A stretch of 64,000 bases of DNA from Diplosphaera chodatii. Its lineage: Eukaryota > Chlorophyta > Trebouxiophyceae > Prasiolales > Stichococcaceae. Numbering within the stretch: the stretch's first letter is position 1; each line of letters begins with the position of its first letter. A model generated the notes under the pieces. The model did not search any database and was not told the origin of the DNA. It saw only the letters and a list, made by a program, of their open reading frames with translations. This document shows positions 1-13,071 of this stretch, piece by piece. The stretch lies in NCBI GenBank assembly GCA_032358165.1, contig JAALGY010000063.1:310001-374000 (forward strand), written 5' to 3'. Made by a program: the position numbers and the translations under genes.

Positions 1-137
1 CAATGTCTTGCCAGCCGCCGTCAGTGGTTGTGGTGTTTATGACGCTGCATCCTGGCCGCAGTGAATAATGCAGACATGTTACTGCCTCCGGTCCTTGGTC
101 CCACATTGCCGACCAGGCTTTGCTGCTTGCACTGCAG

Positions 138-2288
138 GGCGCGACATGCATATCGCTTGTAAGGTTTGAGACGCCAGGCAACGCCGGCACTTACCTTGCA
201 GTCGGCACAGCGCAGGGCCTCACCTTCAACCCCCGGCAGGCTGATGGTGTGCATGGCGTCACGCCAAACTCTTGAGCTGCTGTCAAGCACCATATGTGCT
301 GCAACCTACACTCTTGGCACTTTCAACTTTGAAAGCTGATGTCTCTTCTTGCCGGCAGATGGGTTCATCCGGATATATGCCATTGGCGAGGGTGGTCGCA
401 GCCTCACCCTGCTGCACAAAACACGGGTGAGCTGGCTGCACGAGCTTCCCGCTATCGCTGTAGCACTCACAAAGTTTGTGCACGTCGTCCTGATAACATA
501 GCGTGGTCGGGCTGCTGCAGGTGGATGGCATTCCAGGCGCCTTGATCGGCTTCAAGGGGCGGTTGTTAGCAGGCATCGAGACCACAGTGCGGCTCTATGA
601 CATGGGCAAGAAGAAGCTGCTTCGGAAGTGCGAGCACCGAAAGTGAGTACCATTGTGTCAGCTTCAGCGCTCCAGTACAGCTCGATCTAGTGCAGCTCCC
701 ACACGGAAGATGTAGACTGCCCAATCAATGTACTGACGAGCAGATTCGCCCCGTGTGCAGGCTGCCCAGCTTCGTGACGACACTTCAGGTTATGGGCGAC
801 CGCATCTTCGTTGGTGATCTGCAGGTGGGCATTGCTTCTTTCTGCCTTTTAGTTTGCGCACCTGCTGCCAGCATCAGCACAGCATGCAGTCCGCAACCTG
901 GCATCTGACATCTCATCAGCCATCAATTGAGGTGTATTCCCTGCCACATCACCTGCAGGAGTCATACCACTACATGAAGTACAAGCGGAGTGAGAACAGC
1001 CTGTACATCTATGCGGATGACATCGTGCCGCGCCACATCACGTGCTCCCTGCTGATGGACTACGACACCATGGCGGGCGGCGACAAGTTCGGCAATCTTT
1101 TCATGACACGCCTGCCCGCTGACACCTCCAACCAGGTGTGTGGGCTGCACTCCTGGATGATTGACAGCGATCATGCTTCATGTTGCCAAATTACGTGGAT
1201 GCAGGCACCTACAGGCATGTCGCTGCATGCTGGGGTCCAAGCCTGCCTCTTGCAGTGTACAGTTGCTGCGTGTGGTGGTGGTATGCCTAGCAGTGGAAGA
1301 GTCGTCGTCACAAATCAACGATTGCCACTGCTGCGACGCAGGTGGAGGAGGACCCAACGGGCGGCAAATTCAGCGCTGCAGGGGGGACGTTGAACAGCGC
1401 GCCCCATAAGCTGGAGGACGTGGTGCACTTCCACGTGGGCGATGTGGTCAAGGCGCTGGGCCGCGCCGCGCTGCAGCCCGGCGGCCAGGAGGCGCTGCTG
1501 TACGGCACCCTGGGCGGCGCCATCGGTGAGCGGGCGGCAGCGACCTGGCCGAAGTCTTTACTTCTTTTGTTGCGCTCAGCATCTGAACACCGTTGCATGC
1601 ACCAGGATGCACGGCGCTTCCGAGCACCGCTGGTGCCCTTCTTGTGATGCTGTTTTGCAGCCTTTTCGTGTCCTGCCGTTAGCACACGGATGTGACTACC
1701 ACCATCTCTGAACATGTGGTCCGAAATGCATGGACATGTGCACAAGGAGGACACTACACAGGTGACAGCTGCATCAAGCAGAGAACGCTGATCAAACCTT
1801 GGAACGACATCAGTGGACGATGTCTTCCTGGGTGCTGCTGCAGGGGCGATGCTGCCGTTCATGTCGCGGGAGGATGTGGACTTCTTCGTGCACCTGGAGA
1901 TGTACCTGCGGCAGGAGAACCCGCCGCTCTGCGGGCGGGACCACCTCGCCTTCCGCTCCGCCTACTTCCCCGTGAAGGACGTGGTCGACGGCGACCTGTG
2001 CGAGCAGTACGCCCAGGTGCGCACCGCCCCACCCAGCCCTGCTCTCTGCATTGCCAAGGCAGTCAGCCCGCGTGTTCACAGCAAGCAACATGATGACTTC
2101 AGGCTGCAGTTGATCATGCTGGAACTATCTGACCTGCCACGATCAAACAAGCGGCAGGCTGACCAGCGGGCTTGTTGGGCTGTTTGCAGCTGCCGCCGGA
2201 GAAGCAGCGCAGCATTGCAGAGGAGCTGGACCGCACGCCTGGCGAGGTGCTCAAAAAGCTGGAGGACATCCGGAACAAGCTGCTCTGA
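138..2288 (+). CDS. SF3B3: Splicing factor 3B subunit 3 (SF3b130/SAP130), 3' part
   Basis: Large WD40/beta-propeller scaffold of the U2 snRNP SF3b complex, nuclear. Only the C-terminal third is in the window; the gene enters from the left. Phase-consistent exons are 138-246, 359-426, 521-642, 761-824, 959-1135, 1342-1525, 1844-2016 and 2190-2288. Diagnostic segments are [60 protein letters not shown] and the closing [18 protein letters not shown], all in the order seen in human and plant SF3B3. The protein stops four residues after that helix, where the family normally ends. Further upstream exons may lie before position 138, but I could not place them. Confidence 0.95.
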
Positions 2289-2827
2289 GCATGTGGCTCG
2301 TGAGCGGGGGTCCGGGTGTATACATGTGCGGACTGAGACACGTTTGCAGCTGGTGTGCACAGCAGCTTCTATCATGGCCTGCTGGACAGTTGCAAGTCAG
2401 TGGCGAGGGGCGGTACGAATCTTCGACTAGCAGCAAGGACTCCTTCAGTGCAGCAGGCCGCTGCCACCTGCCACGAAGCTTGATCGCGCTGTTGCCTGCC
2501 TGCGATCAGCACCACTGGCTCCATGTGTGTGAAGTACCCAGGGTACTAGGTAGCTCACCCGCCCAAGTGCGGTCACTCGGCGGCAGCTTCCTGCTTCCAA
2601 ATGCAATGCTGATGGCCAGCGTTCATTGGACAGTGCACATGCTGCAGCTCGACGAGTGCGTGTGCTTCAACAGCGGTGCGCCAGCCTGATGCACACACTG
2701 GATGTTTTGCGCCGGTAGTCTGAGGGTCCCCACGCCGTCTGCCTCGGCAAGCAGTCACAGCACCCTGCCAGCCTGCATATTCGCACCTCACAGAAGACAT
2801 TGGCGATCGAGCACCTCTTCCGTCACA
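2289..2827. other. Intergenic, SF3B3 3' flank and phosphatase-1 5' flank
   Basis: No coding exon could be supported. It should hold the SF3B3 3' UTR and the promoter and 5' UTR of the downstream phosphatase gene. No TGTAA motif was seen close to the SF3B3 stop. Confidence 0.5.
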
Positions 2828-4671
2828 ATGGGCAGCATGAGCACAACCGATGAGCGGCAGGCAGCTGACTTGCAAGCAGAGACGAACGGCACCGATGCGA
2901 CAATTAGCGAGCAGCAGCTTCCGTCCACAGCCCATGAGCAGCAGCAGTCCCCGTCCCTAACACTTCTGCCGATTAGGCACACCAAGGTCTGTAGGTGCTG
3001 CCTCGATGCTCGCGTTGCATAGGCAGGTGAAACCTGATGGCGAGACCCTTAGTTTCCCAAGGTGCATGCCGCAGACAGTGCATCTGGTGCGGCATGGCCA
3101 AGGCTACCACAATGTGGCAGGCGAGGCAGAGGAGGAGCTGTACAAGTCTTACGACTTTCTGGATGCTCACCTCACTGCAAAGGGGTGGGAGCAGGTAGGC
3201 TGATCCCCCCAAACGCCATTGCATCGACAGTGTCCGTGGCGTGGCGTTCATGCAAGTACAGGGCAGAGGCTTGCTAAGATCCCATCGTCAGCTGTTGGTT
3301 GCAACACCCCAATGTCACGACAGAGTTGACCGTCTGCAGTGCGCTGCCCTGAAGAAGCACATCAACGCAAACCGCAACATCAGACCGGAGGTTGTCATCG
3401 TCAGCCCGCTGGTGCGCTCTGGCTGCTGCACAACGTTGCCAGGAAGCAGTGATCACCAGGTTGGGCTACCCCCTGTGATTGAATGCTTTATGCTCAAGAG
3501 TCACCATGTACTGCCACGTCTGCAGACACGGGCAATGGAGACTGCGTCGGGGGCATTTGGCGGGCCGCTGTGGCATGAGGGCGATGCTGAGCTGCCGCTC
3601 ATGGCGGAGGTTGCTGGCGGCAAGTTCAGCACCGCACACCCAGCCATCTCATCGCGCTTCACGGTGCCCTTTGTGGCGTACGAGCTGTGCCGTGAGCACC
3701 TAGGTAAAACTGGCCCGCTCGTGTGCCTCTCTTCACACCTCACTCCAGTGGATTGCTGTAGGTGGCCTGCATGAGGTACAATTGGCACTCACACACATGT
3801 CCGACCGCTGCTGTATGCAGGCGAGCATCCCTGCGACAAGCGTCGCAGCGTGTCGGAGTACAAACAGGAGTTCCCTGGCGTCGATTTCTCCCAGGTAACA
3901 CTGAGGCACTGCTGCAAAGTATTTGCTGGCATCAGGCGGAAATGGTGAGCGCCATCATCCCTGGGATGATCTTCTGGACATGGCCTGCACGCAGATCGAA
4001 ACGGATGAGGACGTCATGTGGAAGACCGATGTGAGGGAGACTGATGCGGAGATTGCAGAGCGCGGCTATCGCTTCCTGCAGGTGACTCTCTTCCCCTGCC
4101 ATACCACGCACATGGCCGTGACAGCAGTTACAGCATGTGCACGTGAGACATCTGGCAACCGCAGATGGCAGCCTGCATCTGAGACATTCAGCTTCACTGG
4201 CTCGCTTGTGGGTCATGCAGTGGGTGTCGCAGCGGCCGGAGAATGAGATTGCGGTCGTCTGCCACAGCAGCATCCTGCACTTCATGCTCAGCAACTTTGC
4301 CCGGGACGCAGCGCCAGCTGTGCAGCAAGACCTGCGTCGCTTGTTTGGTGAGGCCGTGACTTGTCCTACAATTCATGTACATGACCTGCTTGCAGTTTGC
4401 AGGATGCCAAGCCACTTTTGCCTTAGCCATGCCACCACCAACACATCAGCGAAGACAGGGCCTTCGTTTGCCCGCGTGCAGCTAGACTGAGATTTGATCT
4501 GTGTCGCGTGCAGCAAACTGTGAGCTGCGGACGGTGGTGCTGTCAGACAGCGGGTCGGAGGGTGGCCTCGATCGCAGCTGGTTCCACCCACACGACTTGC
4601 ACAAGGAAAAGGCATACCTCAACGGAGCTGTCAATGGCGCATTGCAGCCGGCGGCTAACGGGACGTCATAG
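2828..4671 (+). CDS. Phosphoglycerate mutase-like histidine phosphatase, plant type
   Basis: Histidine phosphatase superfamily (2H-phosphatase) protein of the plant 'phosphoglycerate mutase-like' group; substrate unknown and true mutase activity not expected. Exons 2828-2986, 3075-3194, 3340-3411, 3526-3703, 3821-3894, 3995-4081, 4221-4347 and 4514-4671 keep frame and give about 324 aa. The phosphohistidine motif is in VHLVRHGQGYHN (exon 2). The second catalytic histidine is in AVVCHSSILH (exon 7), and the group-specific CDKRRSVSEYKQEFP block is in exon 5. The first exon is a polar Gln/Ser/Thr-rich tail without an obvious targeting peptide, and the last exon is a variable Asn/Gly-rich tail. 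The start is the first ATG in a good context before a clean 53-codon exon. Confidence 0.9.
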
Positions 4672-4835
4672 TCGTGCAAGTCAGAAGTGTAGCACTTGAG
4701 CGTGACTCGTGCGCCACGTTCACCATTGATTCTACTAAACAACAGACGTCTAGCTAGGATCAACGGCGCGCTGGCCATCCGCTGTGCCAATTGTTTTCGT
4801 GCAGCCGATTAACATGCTGCTGTTTCTTCATTCAA

Positions 4836-6379
4836 CTACAGGGTCTGCAACCACTCTTCCAGGCTCTCAGCAACCTCTTGCCATCGAGTGTCCTGCACGG
4901 TAGGGCTCAAATTCATGCAGTCGTCAAATGCTCAGGGCACATCTAGCCGCTGCGAGCAACCGGCAGTTGGTTGCCGCAAGCTCACCAGCATTAGGTCGTG
5001 GGCAGTGTGCTCGTGGACCACGGGCTCTACCCCCAGCTCCGCTGCCAGCTCCTGTGCAGGAGGACGAGATCTTGCTGTGCTGCAGCAGTGCCCTTTTCCA
5101 GGTTTTGGCACAGGACCATCTTATAGAGATGAATGATGACACAGGGCCTTGCTACCAAAGCATCGCCTGCGTTGATGCAACGTGCTGGAGCAGCGCGGCA
5201 GACGACTCAACCCAACGCAGGAGGGGCTTCCTCCCTCACCTGCACAGCCTGTACGTCCACTATGCAGTCTGCATCGCCGCCGGCCACGTACGCCGGCGGC
5301 CGCTCTGCTGGGAATGCGATCGGCAATTCTTCCTTCAGTCTCTGCAGGTCCACCAGGCCCACTGCTCCGGGGTGGGCCCTGAACAGCTCCCCATACCTGT
5401 GCGTGAGGGTGTCACTGTGAGCGCAAGTCTGCGCATGCGGCGTGTCGCGGAGACTGTCAATGCCACTCAGCAATTGATGACCTCACTGCCCTCAGGGTAC
5501 GGCCATCCTTGTCTTCGTCGAGTACATGGTGAGTAGCGGGTTTCACCTGTTCATGTCTGCATCAGGGATGTCGTCCGAGAAGAACATCCGCTTGGCAGCC
5601 GGTGTGCTCCTGAAGTATGATTTGGTGATGAACCCTGCGGGCGCACACGATGATGTTCTCCAGGCTGAATACACACCAACATAGCCTGGCCCAGCAAGGC
5701 ACACCGCTGCCACGGTTCGCACACCCCATGTAATAGCCACGGACTTGAGGGGCATCGTCCGCATGACTCGCTTCACCAACTCGTTGTTGCCAGTGTGCGG
5801 CGCTGAAGCCAGAAATGCTGTCCCAGCGAGCGATGGCCACTTGCGCACGGCCATCTTCTCAACATACCTGCGCAAGCCATGCTACAGCACGTCACAGAGT
5901 GTTTGCAGGCAAGACCAGGCGCCTGTCGCAGCTCGCCACTGCACGGCTACAGAGTGGGGCGGCATGCGCTCACTTCTGCAGGACCAGGCCTCCAAAGCTG
6001 TGGGCCACCACGACTGGCGGGGCCGGCAGCGTGGTGACGAACTCCGCCACGTCTGCAGCATTCCTTTCCAGGCTGATGGGCTTGACGCCGGGCGGCACTG
6101 TGCTGCCGCCCTGGCCCCTGAAGCTCAGCGCGAAACTGTCGTAGCCCCGCTCCGCAAAGAACGGCATGAATCGCTCCTGCGATAGCATGACCGTAGCCCA
6201 GCAATTACATTTGCTGGGCCATTTTCCATTGCATGTCGTGCGGTGCGAGTATCATATGCACAACTGTGCAGGGCTGGTGACAGTCCAAAAACGGTGCTCA
6301 CCGTCCAACACCATGCGGCGTGGCCGGAGCCGTGCAAGAACAGCAGCGGTGTCTTGCCTCCCTGCATTGGCGCAAGCAC
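4836..6379 (-). CDS. Alpha/beta hydrolase (plant At5g38360-like), 5' end unresolved
   Basis: Alpha/beta-hydrolase fold enzyme with unknown substrate. The oxyanion-hole block LLFLHGSGHAAWCW lies near 6310-6350. The nucleophile elbow VVAHSFGGLV (Ser) is near 5990, the acid-strand PAYVAGGDADCIVD near 5280, and the catalytic-His block VHEHTAHDLML near 4990. The last exon ends LEEWLQTL at 4836. Intermediate exons are about 5973-6178, 5740-5868, 5549-5650 and 5270-5420. The exon carrying LLFLHG appears to begin after an acceptor AG, so the given 5' limit is only the first in-frame ATG. One or more upstream exons, perhaps with a transit peptide, probably lie between 6400 and 7230, where a long open minus-strand frame rich in Arg/Ser/Ala is seen. 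Confidence 0.85.
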
Positions 6380-7488
6380 ATGTCGGCCAGCTGGTCATAT
6401 GATCTCAGCTGATGGGCTTCCAGTCCCCTGGAGGAACCCACTGAACTGGACCATGTGTGGCGTATGGGGATCGCAGAGAGTGCCCAGCAGGGGTGCGGCG
6501 CGGCGTCCACCCCCAACAACAAGTGGACAGCAGCTGGTGGCATCGACTCTTCAAGGCGGGAGCGGCTGGAGGTATGCACTGCTCCAACTTGACATTGTTC
6601 ACGCAGGCCACTCGCACCCCAGCAGTAGGTTCTTTTTTAAAGAACCCAATAGCTGTGCCGTCAGACAGCACATGCACGGAGCTGCCCGACGAGGCTGCCG
6701 CGGACGCAGTGAGTGTGAGCGGTCTGTGGCGGCGACGTCGCTGACCACTGGCTGATTTGTGAAACAGCCATCTGTGGGGCAGAGCTAGGGCTGTCTTGGA
6801 AACTGATTGGGTGCTATGGTGCCTGCCGACGCTGGGATCCGATGTCATCGCTGCCCGCTGCGTCATGCGCTGCTTGTGCATGGACGCAACAGCGGACACC
6901 CTGTCCTCACAGATCAGGCCTGACTTTGCTTGGATCGCCTGCCAAACTTCTATTGGGCTTTGTGTGAGGTGCTGTATGGAAATCAAACTGTGACATGCAT
7001 TCAGCCTCTGCTTCTCTGCACTGCACTTGAAGATCTTACAACAGATCAAAAGATCTGCAAAGCGAGCTTCTTCGATCGGCCGATGCCGCCTACTCGAGTG
7101 TCTGCGATCAGGACAGAAAGCAACTTGCAAGAAGGGCTCGCAGTGCGCTGGTGTGTGTACCCTGTACATGCGCCATACTGTCAGGGTGTCTGAAGCGGCC
7201 GCCGTCCTGCGGGTTGTGCAGCCGCGCACGGGCTACCATTGCTCCAGCAGAGTTTTGCTGCAGCGTCCACATACATTCGCGACTCAGCTCGCGGAGCTGT
7301 TGACCCTTTGGGACGTCACACTGTTCGTGTGAGGCAGACCTGCAGAGCCATGCGGCGCATCCAGCATGCCCCATGATGGTGACATGACCGCCAACATGAG
7401 GCTCGTGCGGGGCTCTGCGACCGCTCGGCACGCGTGCAAACCGGAACCTTGAGGCGGGCATCCCTGACAGACGTCGCCGCCGGGCGGC

Positions 7489-9150
7489 ATGGCAGGTCGG
7501 GGACGCGGCCGCGGGGGGCCCGCCCAGCTGGGGCCCACTGCGCGTGACGATGACGGGAACGTGCTGGAGGCGGCGTCCCCTCCCAAGCTGTTCCCGGCAA
7601 GCTGCCAGTCCGAACTGCTGCCAGCACACTCACGAGCACCTGGGTGTTGCTGCTCATGCTGCGCAGCCATGCACCTGACATCAGGGCTGGCGCAATGAGC
7701 TTTGTCACCACCTCTGCTGATTGTGGTTCCCTTGCAGGATGTGCTGTTGCCAGACAGGCCGGGCGACGACCGCCGCATCGCAGAGCTGCGGGCACACCAG
7801 AAGAAGCTGAACGACTTTTGGCGGGGCTCAGTCTACAGGCTAAGCACCGGCGAAACTGCTGGTGCACTGCTGCTGTGGCTGTCGGCAAAGTGCTGTCTGC
7901 CGCATGCAGCTCCCTGTCTGCGACAACACCCACCGTGGTCCTGTTTGCTGTTCAATGGCATGGTACAAGCACTGCGTCGGGCATACGCGAGCATGATGGG
8001 GATCACGCTGCAGATGATGTGCCGTCGTACGCCAAGGTGGAGCGGTGGCAGGATCGGCAGGCGGGCAAGAGCAAAGGGGGCACGCTGCAGCAGGCCATGA
8101 CGCTGGACCCAATGTACTTTCCGGAGGAGCTGTACTCTGCAAAGGATAAACGGTGGGAAAGACCAGCGTGGCCACGCATCACACCATGCCTCTGCCCTGT
8201 GATCCAGCTCAGTCTGGTGGCAAGATACCATCAAGCCGGCATGCTGCTAGGTGCATCCTGTGCATTCCTGGATGGGACGCACCAACTGCTTGTCACCACC
8301 GACAGGACATCGGCCAAGGCAGCATCGCGACAGGCGCAGCTCGAATTCTGGGCGGCCTCCACCCGCGCTGGAGTTGACGCTGATGAAGACAGTGAGTCGT
8401 GCAACCACGGTGGCTGCCTGCGATGAGCTGTCAGCCACCCACCCGGTCATCGAGTGCAGGCCTGCGCATGGTGGGGAGTCAGCGAGCAGCTCTGTTACAG
8501 TGCTCTATGCTCTGTTACAGTGTCCATGTATCACACACGATGCCACCCTATGCACGCGCAGGAGCCACCAAGATACTTAGCATGCTGGACAGACAGGAGG
8601 AGCTGGGCTCAGTGGCGAGCGAAGTGTCTTCACCGACAGCCAAGGTGGGTTGTCATGTCCATCAGCTCGCACACCGCAACCTATGCCACGTAGCTGCGGA
8701 AGACACTCAGCAGGTTGCTGCAGCAGGAGCCGCCAGCAGCAGCAGTCGAGGCGGGAGACACCGGCATCAAGTGCTCATGGTGTTGCAATACAGACTTTTG
8801 GTCTCAACCACACGTCAAGCAGCGGTGAGGAATGCCCTCTGGACATGTCCGCAGGCCAAGCCAGAGGACGGCGAGGAAAAGGAGGAGACAGACGACAACG
8901 AGGAGGAGCAGGCCGAAGACGACGACGTCGAGGAGGACGACGACTATCTGCAGGTGCATCACATGGCATCGGACCATGCTCCATGGTGTGGAGAACGGAT
9001 GGCCCAATGGGCGTCTTCAGCTTCTTCTTCCCAGCACAAAGCATGTGGGCTGACGTACTGCTGCACCATCTGCAGGGCGAGCAGGTGGATGACGATGAGG
9101 GGTATGACGACCCGTATGGGGATGACGACAACGATCAGGCTTTGATGTGA
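7489..9150 (+). CDS. RPC31: DNA-directed RNA polymerase III subunit RPC31/RPC7
   Basis: Pol III-specific subunit of the RPC31-RPC34-RPC82 initiation subcomplex, nuclear. Phase-consistent exons are 7489-7596, 7738-7861, 8014-8152, 8334-8391, 8573-8644, 8855-8953 and 9076-9150, giving 224 aa. Family signatures in order are the N-terminal MAGRGRGRGG, then PPKLFP/DVLLPDRP, the LRAHQKKLNDFWRGSVY helix, and a long Glu/Asp C-terminal tail (EEDDDYLQ, DDDEGYDDPYGDDDND). The first intron (7597-7737) uses a GC donor: ending the exon at CCG and resuming at GAT GTG is the only join I found that restores both frame and the LFP-to-LP spacing. Acceptors at 8334 (or 8340) and 8573 are inferred from phase and are less certain. 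Confidence 0.85.
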
Positions 9151-9587
9151 GGCGGGCAGGGCAGCAGAGCGGCACATCGCAGGCATCAACACTCTTGACG
9201 CTGGGGTTTGTCGACCCTCGGTCTGGTGCATTGTCACAGTTCAAAAACAGCAAGTCTAGATGTTTAAGCGATCCGACGCCGTGCTGAGGACCTTGCAAAA
9301 CAACTACTGCATCGCACATGCTGTCACACAGCGCATGTCTCCTAGTCCATAAACCAACGCAGTAAAGACACGTACCAGCAGAGTGGGGACAGTCACAGTC
9401 TTGCACGTTGTGTGCTGCTGCTGCCGTGCAGCTGTCGAATGAACCGAGCTATGTTCAGGTGTCCTGATTTTCGCATGCACCTTTACGGAGCTGGCTGCCT
9501 GCAGGTCAACGATGCGCTGCCGCGGCTTGCACTGGACTGCTGCACCTGCTGCCTGAACGCTGGACGAGTTTATGGGAAGTGAGCCTC
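9151..9587. other. Convergent 3' flanks of RPC31 and UGD
   Basis: No gene seen. The stretch separates two stop codons facing each other and presumably carries both 3' UTRs. No TGTAA in either orientation was noticed. Confidence 0.5.
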
Positions 9588-12500
9588 TCAGATGATGGAC
9601 TTGTGAAGGAAGGGGTCCAGCGGCTTGCCAAGTGCGTACACAATGTAGCCCATGTCCCGCAGCTTCTGGTGGTCCAAAATGTTGCGACCGTCAAAGACAA
9701 ATGCTGGCTTCACCTGCATCGCACCCAGTGGTACTCAGTGCTTTGACAATGGACGAGCAGCACGTTGAGGCATGAACCGAAGCCAATGTGCACCGTATCT
9801 GCTACCACCGCACTGCAGTGCCAGCTTGCTGGCCCCACGACCCGACAGCCCAGCAAGAGATACGCAAGCCTCGCACCATGTCGGCGTAGATCCTCTTGAA
9901 GTCGAGCTCCTTGAACTCGTCCCACTCCGTGAGCACGCAGAGCGCGTGGCTCCCCTTTGCTGCTGAGTAGGCATCCGTGAATGTCTCCACCTATGACAGC
10001 ACCCTTGATCTGACCACCTGGACTTTGGCATCTGCACCGGCGCACATGCAGGCACCGCTGCCTCGCAGGATGGCAGTGCAGTCACGACTTGCCTGCTTCT
10101 CAACAGCTGTAGTGGTCGCCTGCCTGAACACTGGGTGGTCCCACTCGAACCTGCAGATGCAGCATGACGCTGTCAATCAACGGCATGGGTGGTTGATCAG
10201 GTTGAGGGTTGTGCTGTGCAGAAACAGCCAGCGTGGCCACTCACTTGGGGGTCGAGAGGTCCGACAGCATCTGCTTCTTTGAGACCTGCGGGTCGTAGAT
10301 GTTCAGGTGGCCGCCATCGCCAATGAGGCCCTTGCACACATCGATGGCCGGCGTCTCGCGCGTGTCACCAGTGTCCTGCAGCATTGCACGACGACTCGGA
10401 TGTGTGTACACTGTCAGCGAGTCAGCGGCCTCAGGTGGTGACTTGTGCATAGGTGATGAGTGCAGGCAGCCACCCAGCAGGCATAGATGCCACAAGATGG
10501 GTTGATCAAACCATTGGCACCTTCTTGAAGGCAAAGCCCAGGATGGCGATGCGCTTGCCAGAAATTGTGTTGAACATCGACTCGATGATGCGCTCCACAA
10601 ACCGCTGCTTCTGATAGTCGTTGATCTCAACAACCTGTCACAGGGGCACCGAGGTTGTGGGGGCACGTCCTGTGTGCAGCAGTGCAGTGCCTGTGAGCCA
10701 AGTCAACGTCCCGACTGTCCAACTCACCGAGTTCCAATAGTCAGCAACCATCTTCAGACCCAGCGTCTCGCAGATGTACACCAGGTTCAGGATATCCTTC
10801 TGGAAGCAGCTGCCGCCAAAGCCAACGGATGCATTCAGGAACTTGCTGCCGATGCGGGTGTCTGTCCCAATGGCATGCGACACCTGCACTTGCAGGGCGG
10901 GGCGTCCTCAGCCTTGCTCTCCCAAAGCAGCAGCCCCTGCCAGGGCAGCTGGGCGCATCTCCTGAGGAGCTGCGTGTCTTGCAAAGAAGCTGCAAGGGCT
11001 TGGGTGTGTGGACGCTGTTCCCGCTTTGTCCGTGTCTGGTAATCCCAGCAGCTGGCACAGCGCATGACGACACCCCTGCCACCTGGCGCATGCTGGAGGC
11101 CAAGAGTCCGACCTGGCTGATGTCGGCGCCCGTCATCTCGCACAGCGCGGAGATGGAGTTGACGGAGGAGATGCGCTGCGCCAGCATCGCGTTGGCGGTG
11201 AGCTTGGTGAGCTCCGCGGACCACAGGTTGGTCATGAGGATGCGGTCCTTGGGCACCCAGTGCGCGTACACCGCCTGCAGCGACTCCATCGCCTTGCGGC
11301 CCTCGGGCGTGTCCTTCCCGCCGATCAGCACCTGCGCACGTAGGACTGAAATGGTGCCCCTGCTGCCTGGCTTTATGGCACCGGCTCCTGCAGGTGCTAA
11401 TGCTGCTCTGACTGACACAAGGGATGTGCAGTGGCAAATCAACAGGCGCAACATGGGTGTCGGCACGGGGCCAGCTGAATGCAAGTGGGTCGCACCCGGT
11501 CAGGCTTCTGCAGGTCTGCAATGGCTGTGCCCTCTGCCAGGAACTCGGGGCTGCGGCACGCAGGCAAGACACACTTGACACTTGCCTGTTCGGACTCGAA
11601 GCATGAAGCCGCTGGGCAACATGCATGCAGTGCGCCCGTGCAGCAGATGCTGTTTTGCAACTCACTTGGAAAGGATGTCAAACCGCACATTCTGATCCGC
11701 GCAGTTTCTCCTCAGCACCTACGGGAGACTCGCACAACACGGCATCAAGCCGCATCGTTGCCTGGCATCGAATGCGAAGATGAAGGTCTTGTGCACAGCA
11801 CCGAGGCATGTTTTTCTGTGGGAACGCAGCAGGGATGTGTGCGCCAGCCGCACCTTCTCAATGGCCTCGGCTGTCTTCACCGGCACTGTGGACTTCTCCA
11901 CCACGATCTTGCTGCTGGTCGACACCGATGCAATCATGCGCGCAGCACCCTCCCTGCGAACAGTGGTAAGTACCATTCCGATTTGAAGTCGACTACCGTC
12001 TTCCTGTGCACAGTGAGGCAGGTCCGTGGGGCGCACCAGTAGGTCAGGTCGGCGGCCTTGCCAGCGCCAACACCGCGTGTTTTGGTGGGCGTGTTCACAC
12101 TGCACGGACGCAACGCAGCTTTTCTGGCTCAGTTGGTAATCATGTTCAGCACACCTTGTGTGGGTGATTGGTGATGCAATTGCATGGCCATGCGACCTCG
12201 AAGGCACATCCAGCGCCCACCTGACAAAGATGATGTCGGCCTCTGCGCAGTGCTTCTTCACGTCTGTGCTGAAGAACAGGTTGCGGCCCAGAGCCTCCTT
12301 GACAACTTCCTTGAGGCCAGGCTCGTAAATTGGGAGGCTGTCGCTGTTCCACGCGGCAATCCTTGCCTCATTGATGTCAACAACAACCACCTGCATGTAT
12401 GAGCGTGCACACGGATGCCACACTGTTTGGACGAATATCGCTCATCATGCAACTGCACAACGCAACAGATCGCACCTCGATGTCAGGGGCCTTCAGGGCG

Positions 12501-12688
12501 ATCATCGCCATGGTTGGGCCACCTGCAGACATGCATGAGACAACAGTATGAGTGGAAAAGCACTCTGTCTCCCAGATCCACCACCCAGAACTGACGCACG
12601 ACAGATCAGTACCGCCCACTGACTCGTCAAGGGGGTTGCAAGGCGCACCGACATAGCCTGCACCGATGCAGCATATCTTCACACCCAT
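9588..12688 (-). CDS. UGD: UDP-glucose 6-dehydrogenase
   Basis: Oxidises UDP-glucose to UDP-glucuronate with two NAD+, supplying uronic acid and pentose precursors for wall polysaccharides; cytosolic. The start [14 protein letters not shown] at 12688 carries the Rossmann GxGxxG. It is followed by [45 protein letters not shown] and [11 protein letters not shown]. The catalytic cysteine is in [17 protein letters not shown], encoded near 10770-10830. The last exon encodes [20 protein letters not shown] and ends KSII-stop at 9588. About ten short exons cover the expected full length near 480 aa. There is no targeting peptide. It is divergent to KAE1 across 383 bp and convergent with RPC31 across 437 bp. 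Confidence 0.95.
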
Positions 12689-13071
12689 GGTTGCACAGTA
12701 ACACCGCGCGCTGCGAGATGAAACGACAAATGCAGAAATTCTCCGAGTACGAGGCGAATTGCTGCCAACCCACCGTCTGTCTAGGAATCGCTCTTGAGTC
12801 CCGTGATCACGTGAGCTTGCACGACAACGACATGTTGAAGTGCAGCCGCTTTGCGCTCGCCTCTGTTGTCCACCGGCACCTTCAAAGCGCGTACCTACAC
12901 GTCGGTGTAGTGCTGTGTCTTGGCCTGCTGCCGTCGGTGTCGTACTTTGACAGCAACAAGTCAGTGTCCTCTGCCGCCGCTTGCAGCGCTGTTCGGCAGC
13001 TGCCTGTCAACCCACTGAATGCAACAGCATACCGCAGTAGTCTGCGGCACTCGGTGTGCAGAAGGCCGAGC
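12689..13071. promoter_or_regulatory. Divergent promoter region UGD / KAE1
   Basis: 383 bp between two divergent start codons, with no supportable exon. It must contain both 5' UTRs and promoters. No clear TATA box or other recognised element was found. Confidence 0.55.
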